A stretch of DNA of 64,000 bases from Terasakiella brassicae (GCF_014641495.1 NZ_BMHV01000001.1:124001-188000), one strand, 5' to 3'. Counted from the stretch's first letter, positions 18,868 to 28,136 are shown. Translations and numbers: made by a program. Notes: a model not told the origin generated them from the letters alone.

Positions 18868-18966
18868 AAGAACCAGATATAGATTGTTGCCCCAATTAGC
18901 AAGCCTCTTGCATAAAACAGGCAGCCAAACTAAAACAGAACAAACTGATATATTGAGGATTTCAAA

Positions 18967-19365
18967 ATGGACTCTCCACTGATTGCGGTTGCTGTTGTTA
19001 TCGTGGTTTCGTTTTTTTCATTGCGCATGATCCCGCGCCTTGTTGCCGGTGTTCCCTTCATTGACCCGAGCAAAGTTTACGAACATATGCAACAGGATGA
19101 AAATGCTGTCCTTTTGGATGTACGGACTCCTGAAGAGTTTGCAGCGGCGCATGCTCTGGACAGTATCAATGTGCAACCTCATCAACTAGGGGATGATTTA
19201 GAGTCAAAACGTGCCTTCCTCGACCATAAAGTTTATGTGATTTGTTTGTCGTCGCAAAGAGCGGCAATGTCGGCAAAAAACCTTAAAAATCTTGGCTTTA
19301 CAAACGTGAGTGTTGTTAAAGGTGGCCTCAACCTCTGGAAGAAACGCAAACTTCCTGTCGCCTAA
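18967..19365 (+). CDS. Membrane-anchored rhodanese-domain protein
   Basis: 132 residues: an N-terminal transmembrane helix (about 4-22) and one rhodanese domain (36-130). The active-site loop has Cys93 in CLSSQRAAM, giving the C-X4-R pattern of single-domain rhodaneses; [19 protein letters not shown] is the usual substrate-side motif. Likely handles persulfide sulfur on the cytoplasmic face. GAGG lies eleven bases before the ATG. Divergent from trmFO. Confidence 0.9.
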   Translation: MDSPLIAVAVVIVVSFFSLRMIPRLVAGVPFIDPSKVYEHMQQDENAVLLDVRTPEEFAAAHALDSINVQPHQLGDDLESKRAFLDHKVYVICLSSQRAAMSAKNLKNLGFTNVSVVKGGLNLWKKRKLPVA

Positions 19366-19463
19366 GCACCATTGAACGGTTGTGAAAGGTATTATCTCTA
19401 TGTAAAGTAATGCTAAATCGCACGAGAGAATGCCAAAAAACAAGCAATTGGTTAAGGTCTTAA

Positions 19464-21335
19464 ATGTTAAAAGTCGACGGTATTGGAATCAAAGGCATGA
19501 AAACAAAAGTACCGGTTATCATAATTGGTATCTTATTGATTTTGATTGCAGTTCCTTTCTTTCTGCCCTCGGCAGTTTACAAAAATATCATTGAAACCAA
19601 ACTTGAAGAAACCACAGGTCTGGATTTTGATTTTGAGAATGGTTTTTCGTTCTCTTTGTTGCCAACCATCCGTTTGGACGCAAAAGATGTCCTGTTTAGC
19701 GGGAAGATCGGGCAAGATGTTCAGGTTGTCGGCACGATCCAGAGTATTCACCTTGATATGCAGTTTTGGAAATTTCTCAGCGGTGATATAAACGTTGACA
19801 ACTTCCTGATTGCCGAACCTAAAATCACCATTGAAGGGGATTTTACCCCCTATATCCCCGACTGGGTACGTACAAATTTAAGTGCTTCTCGTAAAAATGA
19901 AATTCGTTATATCGAAATTCTTCAGCATTTCATTGAAGATTCGATTTTTAAAACCGCACGGGTGGAAGAAGCGCGTTTCCTTTGGAAAAAGGCTCCCGGA
20001 ACAACGGTCGATATTGAAAAAGCGACGCTTGATATCGCAAAGCCCGCTCATAACAAGGATTTTTCGGTTCAAGGCAATGCGTACGTTAATAAACGAACGC
20101 TGGATATTAAAATACGCCTGGAACGTCCCGACGATTTTTTGCGGGGATATCGCAGCAAAATGACCCTCGCAATCGATTCCGCCCCTATTCGTATTGATTA
20201 TAATGGCAGCGCGGCAAAACGGCAGACCTTTGTCTCTCAAGGCAATCTTCGGGTTGATATTCCGTCCTTGTTCGAGTTCTGCAACTGGTTTACAGACAAA
20301 AACAAATGCGCCGACAAACAGGGGAACCTGTTGATCCTATCCGATCTTAAAATTCGCGATCAACGTCTGCAAATCGAAGACGCAAGCTATACGCAATCAC
20401 CATTTTCCGCCAAAGCCCGTGGTGTTATTGATTTCAAAACGGTTAAACCTGAAATCACAGGAACCATTACAATACCGGGGCATGCATTATCCGGTCTTAA
20501 ACCCGATTTTGATCACCTGCGCACAATCGACCTCAATCAATTTTTTCTGGATACTTTCCGCGCCAATGTTGATGTCCTTTATGGCGGCTATAAATTATCA
20601 ACAGGTGAAATAATAAAACCAAAGCTTAAAATCCGACACGAAGACGGACGACTAAGCCTTTCGGTGGATCAGTTGCACTTGTTAGGCGGACTCGCCAATG
20701 CGCGCGTCCGCTGGCATAAAGGTTTGGAAAACGGCTATATGGATGCCCGAATTGACCTGAGCAGCATTAATTTGGAAAAACTGCAAAAAGAACTCACTCA
20801 ACAGGTCAATCTGCTGGGTGCGCTGAATAGTTCTATTGAAATTCAATCCGAAGGTTCCACACTGGTTGCACTCATGGAAACAGCAACCATTCGCGGAGAT
20901 TTCTCCGTACTGGATGGTTCAATCACGAACGAGAAGATCGCCAGTGCCCTCAATGCCCGACCATCCGAACAATTTGATTTTGCAGAATTAAAAGGGCGTG
21001 TTCAAGGCAACCGTGGACAGTTGGTCAGCGAAAATCTATCCTTTGTTGCCCCTTCGGTAAATGTGGACGGACGCATGACCTTTGATTTCATAAATAATGC
21101 CCTTACACTCACACTCAACAGTGTTACCCAAACAAAAGAAGGCCCTTCCAACGGTTATATTCAGATTGACGGTCCATTAAACGATTTGTCGCTGGCAACG
21201 TCAAAAGGGGAAAAAACATCACTTGAGGGGGAACGAGGATTATTGTCAGGCTTGTTACCTTATGAAGAAGAAAATGAACAACCTGCTTTAGGCGACGAAG
21301 AATTTGTTATAGAAGAAACAGACCTTCTTGATTAA
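19464..21335 (+). CDS. AsmA-family protein
   Basis: 623 residues: one N-terminal transmembrane helix (about 15-35, VPVIIIGILLILIAVPFFLP) and a long periplasmic beta-rich part. The motif YKNIIETKLEETTGLDFDFENGFSFSL right after the membrane helix, and the C-terminal SVLDGSITNEKIAS...FAELKGRVQGNRG block, are typical of AsmA-like proteins, thought to bridge the envelope and affect lipid transport. The ATG at 19497 is an equally good start. Its stop overlaps the following lipoprotein gene (TAATG). Confidence 0.88.
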   Translation: MLKVDGIGIKGMKTKVPVIIIGILLILIAVPFFLPSAVYKNIIETKLEETTGLDFDFENGFSFSLLPTIRLDAKDVLFSGKIGQDVQVVGTIQSIHLDMQFWKFLSGDINVDNFLIAEPKITIEGDFTPYIPDWVRTNLSASRKNEIRYIEILQHFIEDSIFKTARVEEARFLWKKAPGTTVDIEKATLDIAKPAHNKDFSVQGNAYVNKRTLDIKIRLERPDDFLRGYRSKMTLAIDSAPIRIDYNGSAAKRQTFVSQGNLRVDIPSLFEFCNWFTDKNKCADKQGNLLILSDLKIRDQRLQIEDASYTQSPFSAKARGVIDFKTVKPEITGTITIPGHALSGLKPDFDHLRTIDLNQFFLDTFRANVDVLYGGYKLSTGEIIKPKLKIRHEDGRLSLSVDQLHLLGGLANARVRWHKGLENGYMDARIDLSSINLEKLQKELTQQVNLLGALNSSIEIQSEGSTLVALMETATIRGDFSVLDGSITNEKIASALNARPSEQFDFAELKGRVQGNRGQLVSENLSFVAPSVNVDGRMTFDFINNALTLTLNSVTQTKEGPSNGYIQIDGPLNDLSLATSKGEKTSLEGERGLLSGLLPYEEENEQPALGDEEFVIEETDLLD

Positions 21336-21874
21336 TGGAACTTTCACCTGTGTCTTTTTTTAAATCCTGCAAAACACTTTTCGCGATGGCCGCTCTCCTT
21401 TTTTTACAGGCCTGTTCCTCTTCACCCTATGTCGAAGACTGGAATAGGGAGCGCATAAGTCAGATCCCGGAAAACGGGATTGAAGTTGCCATTTGTTTTG
21501 ACAAAACGATTCATAGCCGCCAACAGGTTCTTGATTTAGCCAAAAAAGAATGCAAAATCCGCGTGACAGAGGTGCAAAACCTTGTTCAATATAAAGAACT
21601 TGGTCAAGTAAAATACCTTGATCAAGCCGAAGGCGAACTGTTTGCAGGCCCTGTGGAGCGTCAACGCAAGCTGAAAGCAATCCTTGCAAGTATTCAATTG
21701 GGATACCTTGAAAATGATATTTGGGAATGCCCGATTGCAACCCCAAACCGTATAAAATTCAAATGTCTTTATGATCCCAATGCAACGGATTCGGCACAAA
21801 GCGGCACTTCAGTGCCAATGCCCGAACAAGATATTGAGTTACCACCGGAACTTCCTGAAGATTTAAAACCTTAG
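21335..21874 (+). CDS. Predicted lipoprotein of unknown function
   Basis: 179 residues. A signal sequence ends in the lipobox LQAC (Cys near 27) followed by SSSPYVEDW. The mature part has several cysteines and mixed alpha/beta composition; the tail is acidic and proline-rich. I do not recognise the family. Coupling to the AsmA-like gene by TAATG suggests a shared envelope function. Ser at +2 after the lipid cysteine favours the outer membrane by the usual sorting rule. Confidence 0.8.
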   Translation: MELSPVSFFKSCKTLFAMAALLFLQACSSSPYVEDWNRERISQIPENGIEVAICFDKTIHSRQQVLDLAKKECKIRVTEVQNLVQYKELGQVKYLDQAEGELFAGPVERQRKLKAILASIQLGYLENDIWECPIATPNRIKFKCLYDPNATDSAQSGTSVPMPEQDIELPPELPEDLKP

Positions 21875-21931
21875 TAATACAAAGGGTTAATTTGATATCC
21901 TTTTGATTTGGAAACTTTTGCGGGCGTTTCC

Positions 21932-21960
21932 TTGACGAGGCTTGGCTACTCCCGTAGATT
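21932..21960 (+). promoter_or_regulatory. Candidate promoter for the 150-residue unknown gene
   Basis: TTGACG (21932-21937), a 17-base spacer, then TAGATT (21955-21960). Transcription would begin near 21967, giving a 5' leader of about 65 bases. The palindromic ACGTACGT lies just after. Confidence 0.45.
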
Positions 21961-22032
21961 AGTGAGTACGTACGTTTAGTTTATAGGTGGGTTTTTCCGC
22001 CTGTGTTTCGAAACTGTTGAAAGATTTTTGAC

Positions 22033-22485
22033 ATGTCCAGCGTTGCCAAGCCCATAGCTTCTGGTAACACGTCGGTCCCTTCAAGCAGACCGGCGGGCGG
22101 TAGCGCGCGTCAAATTTCATCTTCACAATATAATTCCGTCTCCGAACTCTACGCTCAAGCAGGCGTGAGAGGGGAAGACGAAAGCCGTAGTTTTGAAAAT
22201 TACAGCCAAGGGCAAGGTCAACAAAACCAAGGCCATCAGCAGCCTCACACTTTAAAACTGCATGGGACATCGCGAACCTTTGCAATGTTATTTGAAGATG
22301 CCCAGTCCGATTATGATGCTGGAAACCTTGGTGAGTCTTCCTATAACGGTGACCCTTTTGCACGTCCGGGAAAACCGGCTTTCCAAGCCTATATGGAACG
22401 GGCGACCTCTACCTATGAGCTCAGCACACGTGCGATTAAGGGTGAGCTTAAAAATCGCGGCGGTTCTATTAATCTCGCAATGTAA
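22033..22485 (+). CDS. Unknown protein, disordered N-terminal half
   Basis: 150 residues; I do not recognise it. The first half is rich in Ser, Gly, Gln and Asn (SSRPAGGSARQISSSQYNS, then YSQGQGQQNQGHQQ) and looks disordered. The second half (about 75-145) is more ordered, with FAMLFEDAQSDYDAG, DPFARPGKPAFQAYMERA and a helical YELSTRAIKGELKN. No signal peptide or transmembrane segment. A candidate promoter lies 70 bases upstream and the Panacea-like gene follows 95 bases downstream in the same direction. The ribosome-binding site is weak (GTTGAAAG). Reading on the opposite strand is also open, so reality rests on the promoter and position. Confidence 0.6.
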   Translation: MSSVAKPIASGNTSVPSSRPAGGSARQISSSQYNSVSELYAQAGVRGEDESRSFENYSQGQGQQNQGHQQPHTLKLHGTSRTFAMLFEDAQSDYDAGNLGESSYNGDPFARPGKPAFQAYMERATSTYELSTRAIKGELKNRGGSINLAM

Positions 22486-22580
22486 ATCAACTCATATGCA
22501 CCGATCCACGATTAAGCAGGTGGAAAGGTTTGTGCGTGTAAGCTATATTCAGATTACAAGATCAAGACTAAGGATATTCT

Positions 22581-23156
22581 ATGGCTGCCGCTGTTGAGAC
22601 AATGTATGACGTTGCCGCATGGTTTATGGACCATGCTTTAAATGACAACGAATATCTTCAACCGATGAAAATGCATCGCTTATTATTTTTGTCACAAAGC
22701 TATTTTGCGATTGCCTATCACGGTCGTAAACTTGCCCCGGGTGTCTTTGTTGCCGACGATATGGGACCGATTGAACCCCATGTTTTTCGGGCTTTTGAAC
22801 AGGGGCGACCTTCGTTTTATTTAAATACAAATCTCCCGGCCCATATTGAAACTTTTTTAGAAAGCATCTGGCGGCGTTTTGGCTCGTACTCGGCTGATAA
22901 ACTATCCGATATCACAAAAAAAACACCAGCCTATCAAAAGGCGATTAAAAAGGGCAGGCGCACCGAAATTGAATTTAAGATCATGGTCGCAAGCTTCAGC
23001 AAACATAAGGAAGCGCCCAGTATTGATAAGGTCTTAAAGCCACGTGTTTTGCGTTCCCAAACCGGACGCCCCGTTCAGGTCAAGTCCTGGGCACCGGGAC
23101 TTCGCAAAGTGGCCGAGGCAACACCACTCCCATCCCAGAAAAAAGCAAAAAAATAA
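22581..23156 (+). CDS. Panacea/SocA-like (DUF4065) protein
   Basis: 191 residues. KMHRLLFLSQSYFAIAYHGRKLAPGVFVADDMGPIEPHVFRAFEQG (split here: KMHRLLFLSQ, then DMGPIEPHVF) matches the Panacea pattern K-x-x-K/R-L-L-y-x-x-Q ... GP-x-x-P-x-V-y. The family includes Caulobacter SocA, an antitoxin that delivers toxin SocB to ClpXP, and many phage-type antitoxins. The domain covers about 10-150; the tail is very basic (KKAKK end) and could bind nucleic acid or a partner. No recognised toxin gene is adjacent. The upstream 150-residue gene is the only candidate partner. A terminator follows. Confidence 0.8.
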   Translation: MAAAVETMYDVAAWFMDHALNDNEYLQPMKMHRLLFLSQSYFAIAYHGRKLAPGVFVADDMGPIEPHVFRAFEQGRPSFYLNTNLPAHIETFLESIWRRFGSYSADKLSDITKKTPAYQKAIKKGRRTEIEFKIMVASFSKHKEAPSIDKVLKPRVLRSQTGRPVQVKSWAPGLRKVAEATPLPSQKKAKK

Positions 23157-23174
23157 CCTGTGTATTTCTCACAA

Positions 23175-23208
23175 AAAAAGCCCTTGGGTCTATTCCCAAG
23201 GGCTTTGT
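23175..23208. terminator. Bidirectional intrinsic terminator
   Basis: AAAGCCCTTGGG (23177-23188), six-base loop, CCCAAGGGCTTT (23195-23206), flanked by an A-run and a short T-run. It lies between the Panacea-like gene and the convergent Mrp-like operon. Confidence 0.85.
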
Positions 23209-23223
23209 TCGTTGGAACTGAGT

Positions 23224-24936
23224 TTAGATATAATAGACCAGTAAATAAAGGCCGAGCAGGATTGCAACCCACAGAACCATACTACCGGTTGGCCATGTGC
23301 GGGCCAAAATGCCATGCGGGCCGTGATGTTTGAAAATATGATTGATAATCACATCAACACGTTTCAAGCACGCCAGACGGAATTTGGCAAAAGCAGCCCC
23401 ACCGTGGCGAACCACAAATTCTTCGTGAAGCAGGTTAAAGAACTTGCGGTAAAACCAGTCGAAATCCAACGTAATCGTCAATGTCCGCTTCATCATCTTT
23501 AACAGAACAAAGAAGGCAAAGCCGGAAAACAGCAACAATTCCAGCATGTGAATGACTTTGGTCGATGTATAAGGCACAAAATCAACTGGATTTGGCAAGA
23601 TCGCATAAAGCGGATCGGGGTAAACCCCAAGCCCCACACACATGACGGCAAAAATAACCATTGCTAAACGCATGTTAAACGGTGGATCTTTTGGTTTTGC
23701 ACCAAATTCACGTTCCACATACCCCGGGGCACGTTGGAAGAAAACAAACCACGGGAACTTGATACCAGCATGTAGAAAAACACCGGCAGAGGCCGCTTCC
23801 AACAGGAACCAAGCATAGGCAATATGTTGATCAGCCGCAGCAGACGCAATCATGGTCTTTGTCGTAAAACCGGATGTTAACGGGAAGCCGGAGATTGCAA
23901 GCGCACCGATTGTCCCACAAATCATGGTTAGCGGCATGGCCTTATAAAGCCCGCCAAGATCGGTACATTTACGCTTGTTGATCTCGTACATAACCGCACC
24001 AGCCGACATCAGTAACAATGCCTTATAGATGATATGGGCGAAGGCATGGGCGGCTGCGCCATTAAGGGCCAAGTCCGTACCGATGCCGATCCCCGTCACC
24101 ATAAAACCAACCTGGTTGATGATAGAGTAAGCGAGAATACGGCGCATATCATTTTCCAGAAGCGCGTAAATGATGCCGTAAAACACCATATAAAGGCCGA
24201 CAAAGATCAGAACATTTTCGCCGGGAAAGCTACGGATCAAAACATAAACGGCTGTCTTGGTCGTGAAGGCTGACAAAAAGACACTGCCAGACCACGAGGC
24301 ACTGGGATAAGCATCCGGGAGCCATGCTGAAAAGGGTGGGGCACCTGCGTTGATCAGGAACCCGGCCAACAACATCCATGTCCACCAGCTATCCGCCTTC
24401 ATCGCGCCAAATTCAACAGAACCTGAGTGATAGATTTGACCAATCACCCCGATCATCAAAATTACACCGCCAAACAGGTGGACAATCGCATAACGCATGG
24501 AGGCACGATAGCTTTCCTTCGTGCGCGCAGACCAGATCACCAATGTAGAGGCAACCGCCATAAATTCCCAAAAGATGAAAACACTGACCAAGTCACCCGA
24601 CATGGCAACACCAACGGCACCACCGGCATAAGCATAAGCGGACAGAAGTTCAATCTGGCTTTTTTGATTGAGTGCAAAAATGCCGCCGACAAAGGCCATT
24701 AACGTAAAGATGGTTGCAAACAGGCGCGACAGCTTGTCACCTTGCAACGGTTCGAGCGTGTAATCCAGAAATGGTACGGTTAACTGCACACCATCTGGGA
24801 CAGCCCAAATGAAATACATGGTCAGAACCGGCAAAAGCAGCATCAACGTCTTACGCGCATTGCCAACCAGAGCAGGCAAAAACAATGAACCGAGAATCAA
24901 GATAAGCCCGGGGGGAAGGGCACTGTTAATCATCAT
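23224..24936 (-). CDS. Mrp/Mbh-type antiporter D-like subunit (third copy, C-terminally extended)
   Basis: 570-residue polytopic protein of the NuoL/M/N-MrpA/D superfamily. The TM5 glutamate is present (E124 in IFWEFMAVAS). At the TM7 position, where NuoL/M and MrpD carry a functional lysine, the sequence is FLINAGAPPFSAWLPDAY with Asn196 instead. A Lys occurs in the next segment (SAFTTKTAVYVL). The C-terminal extension contains LDFDWFYRKFF, a motif I associate with extended D-like subunits, then a final helix. Last gene of the operon; its start overlaps the small gene before it. It may act as a coupling or structural subunit instead of a standard pump. Confidence 0.85.
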   Translation of the reverse strand: MMINSALPPGLILILGSLFLPALVGNARKTLMLLLPVLTMYFIWAVPDGVQLTVPFLDYTLEPLQGDKLSRLFATIFTLMAFVGGIFALNQKSQIELLSAYAYAGGAVGVAMSGDLVSVFIFWEFMAVASTLVIWSARTKESYRASMRYAIVHLFGGVILMIGVIGQIYHSGSVEFGAMKADSWWTWMLLAGFLINAGAPPFSAWLPDAYPSASWSGSVFLSAFTTKTAVYVLIRSFPGENVLIFVGLYMVFYGIIYALLENDMRRILAYSIINQVGFMVTGIGIGTDLALNGAAAHAFAHIIYKALLLMSAGAVMYEINKRKCTDLGGLYKAMPLTMICGTIGALAISGFPLTSGFTTKTMIASAAADQHIAYAWFLLEAASAGVFLHAGIKFPWFVFFQRAPGYVEREFGAKPKDPPFNMRLAMVIFAVMCVGLGVYPDPLYAILPNPVDFVPYTSTKVIHMLELLLFSGFAFFVLLKMMKRTLTITLDFDWFYRKFFNLLHEEFVVRHGGAAFAKFRLACLKRVDVIINHIFKHHGPHGILARTWPTGSMVLWVAILLGLYLLVYYI

Positions 24937-25177
24937 AGTAGGTGTCCTTCCGTTTTAGGAAAATGCCCAACAATTTGGCAAACAAAACCATTGCTGCGCA
25001 GGAGAAAAAGCCGAACCATGCGTTAAAGCCAAACCAGCCATCAATCCCGAAATAAGGATGCGGATGGATCGTCAGTTCCAACGCAACGGTTAGAACCAAA
25101 ATGGCAATACCAACGATCCATAGTTTTTTTATGGTTGTCGGACGGCAAAGCCAGTGAACGTCATGTTGGTCGCTCAT
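24926..25177 (-). CDS. Small two-helix membrane protein of the Mrp-like operon
   Basis: 83 residues with two predicted transmembrane helices (about 18-36 and 50-70), joined by a short loop (HPHPYFGIDGWFGF). The acidic tail ends KRKDTYYDD. I do not recognise a family. It overlaps both neighbours by a few bases (ATG-stop overlap with the second D-like gene, 11-base overlap with the third), so it is clearly part of the translated operon and probably a small subunit or assembly factor for the third D-like protein. Confidence 0.75.
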   Translation of the reverse strand: MSDQHDVHWLCRPTTIKKLWIVGIAILVLTVALELTIHPHPYFGIDGWFGFNAWFGFFSCAAMVLFAKLLGIFLKRKDTYYDD

Positions 25178-26661
25178 TGGATACCCCCAATCATTTGTTG
25201 TGCCAATTCCAAGGCAACATCCGGGAAGAAAAACATCAGGATTGTCAATGTCGCCGTCGATGTAATGGCAATGACAATCGGTAATGGTGCTTCCCCATGA
25301 TGATCATGGTGCCCCCCATGATCATCTGGCCCTTTCGGTTCAGCTTGTCTGAAGAAAGCAGCATAAATAATCGGCAAGAAATAGCCTGCATTCAACAAGG
25401 TACTGAGAATAACAACACTCAATGCCACAAAGTTTTCCGAACTCATGGCTCCTTGAATGATATACCATTTCGAGACAAAGCCTGCCGTTGGCGGCAATCC
25501 GATCATGGACAACGCACCAATGGCAAAGGCAGTCATCGTAATCGGCATTTTCCAGCCAATACCATTTAGTTGGCTCACTTCCGTCTTATGCGCCGCCGTA
25601 TAGATGGAACCGGCCGCAAAGAACAAAGTGATTTTTCCAAAGGCATGGGCTGCAATATGCAGCGCGGCCCCAACTGCGGAAATCGGTGTCAGGATCGCGG
25701 CGGCCAGAACCACATAGGACAATTGCGAAATCGTTGAATAAGCCAATCGGCGTTTCAAGTTGTCCTGACGCAAGGCAACCATAGAGGCAGCAATGATGGT
25801 AAAGCCCGATATATATACCAGCCAATCGGCAGAACCGGAAGTGACCAGATTATCGATACCGAATGTATAGACAATGACTTTAACGACGCTAAAAACACCG
25901 GATTTCACAACCGCAACCGCATGCAGCAATGCCGAAACCGGTGTTGGCGCAACCATTGCCGCTGGTAACCAACGGTGAACCGGCATGACCGCAGCCTTAC
26001 CGATCCCGTAAATAAACAGCATGAGAAGCAAGCCCATCAACGGGCCTTCCACCTTGCCGCCTAAAATACCGCCATCAACAAAATCCAATGTCCCGGTTGC
26101 GCTGTAAGTCCATGCAATTGCAAAGAACAGGAATGCAACGGAGGTTGTAACCAGAATACCAAGATAGGTACGTGCCCCCTTGAGCGCCGTTTCGTTTCCT
26201 TTGTGTGAAACAAGCGGATAGGTGGAGAAGGTCAACACCTCGTAGAAAATGAACAAGGTCAAAAGGTTGGCGGAATAAGCCAGCCCCAATGTTGCCGAAA
26301 TTGCAATCGCAAAACAGATATAGAAACGCGTTTGATGTTTCTCTTTATTGCCCCGCATGTAGCCAATGGAATAGATGGAATTCAAAATCCACAGACCCGA
26401 AGCGATTAAGGAAAACATCATTCCTAAAGGCTCAACCTTAAAGGCAATGGCCAATCCCGGGAACATGTCCAATAAATGAACTTCCGGGCGTTCCCCGTCC
26501 AGAACCGGACCAAGCAGGTTTAAGACATTCAGGAACAGGGCAATTGCCGTCAACAAGGTAATTGTTTCGCGCAAATTGGGAATGCGCCCGCTCAAAGCAA
26601 TCAAAACCGCGCCAACAGCCGGAATAGCCATCGCGAGGATGATTGAAAGTTCCATACTCAT
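25174..26661 (-). CDS. Mrp/Mbh-type antiporter D-like subunit (second copy)
   Basis: 495-residue polytopic proton/cation-conducting subunit. The TM5 glutamate is E141 (FIFYEVLTFSTYP) and the TM7 lysine is K222 (YGIGKAAVMPVHRWLPAAM), both expected in an active antiporter-like subunit. A His-rich cytoplasmic or periplasmic loop (HGGHHDHHGEAP, about 450) precedes the last helix and could bind metal or act as a pH sensor; this is speculation. ATG overlaps the stop of the first D-like gene. Confidence 0.9.
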   Translation of the reverse strand: MSMELSIILAMAIPAVGAVLIALSGRIPNLRETITLLTAIALFLNVLNLLGPVLDGERPEVHLLDMFPGLAIAFKVEPLGMMFSLIASGLWILNSIYSIGYMRGNKEKHQTRFYICFAIAISATLGLAYSANLLTLFIFYEVLTFSTYPLVSHKGNETALKGARTYLGILVTTSVAFLFFAIAWTYSATGTLDFVDGGILGGKVEGPLMGLLLMLFIYGIGKAAVMPVHRWLPAAMVAPTPVSALLHAVAVVKSGVFSVVKVIVYTFGIDNLVTSGSADWLVYISGFTIIAASMVALRQDNLKRRLAYSTISQLSYVVLAAAILTPISAVGAALHIAAHAFGKITLFFAAGSIYTAAHKTEVSQLNGIGWKMPITMTAFAIGALSMIGLPPTAGFVSKWYIIQGAMSSENFVALSVVILSTLLNAGYFLPIIYAAFFRQAEPKGPDDHGGHHDHHGEAPLPIVIAITSTATLTILMFFFPDVALELAQQMIGGIQ

Positions 26662-28136
26662 GGCGCACCTCCAACCAACATTTCTGCGGCGAGTTGTGCA
26701 ACACCAAGTGTCATATCGGTATCAACTCCGAAGTAGATGGAAGCGCCCGCCATGACCCATAAAGGGATTAACATGGAAAGTGGTGCTTCTTTGATCTTGA
26801 GAGACGGATTTGCCGGTTCCTTAAAGTAGGCAACCTCGATAAAGCGCCAGACGTAAACGACAGCCAATAAAGAACTGAGCAAAATCAGCAAGGCAATCGG
26901 CATCATGTCCGCTTCCATAGCCGCTTGGATCAAATACCATTTGGAAATAAAACCAACGGTTAAGGGAACGCCGATCAAACTGAGACCGGCAACCACAAAG
27001 GCCGCCATTGTCCAAGGCATTTTTTTGCCTATGCCATGCAAGTCTTCAATCTGAACCGATCCAACACGGTACATAAAGCACCCCATTGCAAGAAAAGCGG
27101 CACATTTCATAACCGCATGGTTCAGCAAGTGAACGATACCCGCAGATACACCCGTTACATTCAAAAAGCTGATCCCCAACATGATATAACCGATTTGCGC
27201 AACCGAGGAATAGGCCAGCAATCGCTTCATGTCATTTTGGAAAATCGCAACGGTGGACGCAACGAACATACCGGCAATCGCCAATGTCATTAAGACGGGC
27301 GCAAGCCCGGTTTCTTCGAAGATATCGACACCGAAAATCGTAAAGAACACCCGCAACATAACATAGACAGCCACCTTGGTTGCCGTTGCCGCCAAAAAGG
27401 CTGTAACGCTGCTGGGGGCATAGGTATAGGCATTAGGTAACCATAAATGCAACGGGAACAGGGCCAGCTTCAAGCTTAAACCAACGGTCAAAAAGGCCAG
27501 TGCCGCCTGCAATGTACGGATAGACCCGTCCATATCCAGAAGCTTGGCATGTAAGTCCACAATGTTCAGGGTCCCCGTCATCATATAAAGAAGACCAAGA
27601 CCAATCACATAGAATGTTGCCCCCAACGTCCCCATGATGAGATACTGATAGGAAGCCGTCAAGGCACGACGGTCTTTCCCCAATGAAATCATCGCATAGG
27701 TAGACAGGGAAGAAATTTCGAGGAAAACAAACAGGTTAAACGCATCACCTGTTGCCGTCATCCCAAGCAAACCGGTTAAACACAGCAAAAATGCCGTATA
27801 AAACAAATAAATAAGATCACGAGGAACTTCGCGTGTGACACTATGGCGCCCATAGAAAGCGACAACAGCCCCAATGGCAGAAACGATTAGCAGGATATAT
27901 GCATTGACTGCATCAATCCTAAACTCAATCCCCCAGGGGGCGGGCCAGTCGCCCATGAAATAAGAAATCACACCTTGTGTGAGTACCTGATCCAGAATCA
28001 TTGTCGAGATCACAAAGGAAATCAGGCTGACCAGCAAAACAATGATCCATGCGATATCGCGATGCCTGAATACAACACACAAAGGTGCCGCCATCAAGGG
28101 GATCAAAACTTGCAAAATAGGAAGATGGGCCGTCAT
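26658..28136 (-). CDS. Mrp/Mbh-type antiporter subunit D (first copy)
   Basis: 492-residue NuoM/MrpD-like subunit. Conserved charged residues are in place: E140 (FVFLEISSLSTYA, TM5) and K223 (SLKLALFPLHLWLPNAY, TM7). It directly follows the C subunit with TAATG coupling, the position of MrpD or MbhH in the canonical order, so this copy is the best MrpD equivalent of the three. Confidence 0.92.
   Translation of the reverse strand: MTAHLPILQVLIPLMAAPLCVVFRHRDIAWIIVLLVSLISFVISTMILDQVLTQGVISYFMGDWPAPWGIEFRIDAVNAYILLIVSAIGAVVAFYGRHSVTREVPRDLIYLFYTAFLLCLTGLLGMTATGDAFNLFVFLEISSLSTYAMISLGKDRRALTASYQYLIMGTLGATFYVIGLGLLYMMTGTLNIVDLHAKLLDMDGSIRTLQAALAFLTVGLSLKLALFPLHLWLPNAYTYAPSSVTAFLAATATKVAVYVMLRVFFTIFGVDIFEETGLAPVLMTLAIAGMFVASTVAIFQNDMKRLLAYSSVAQIGYIMLGISFLNVTGVSAGIVHLLNHAVMKCAAFLAMGCFMYRVGSVQIEDLHGIGKKMPWTMAAFVVAGLSLIGVPLTVGFISKWYLIQAAMEADMMPIALLILLSSLLAVVYVWRFIEVAYFKEPANPSLKIKEAPLSMLIPLWVMAGASIYFGVDTDMTLGVAQLAAEMLVGGAP

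Noticed and set aside
21959-22363. 134-codon open frame antisense to the 150-residue unknown gene
   Set aside because: No promoter or ribosome-binding site on that strand, and a promoter-like pair exists on the plus strand.
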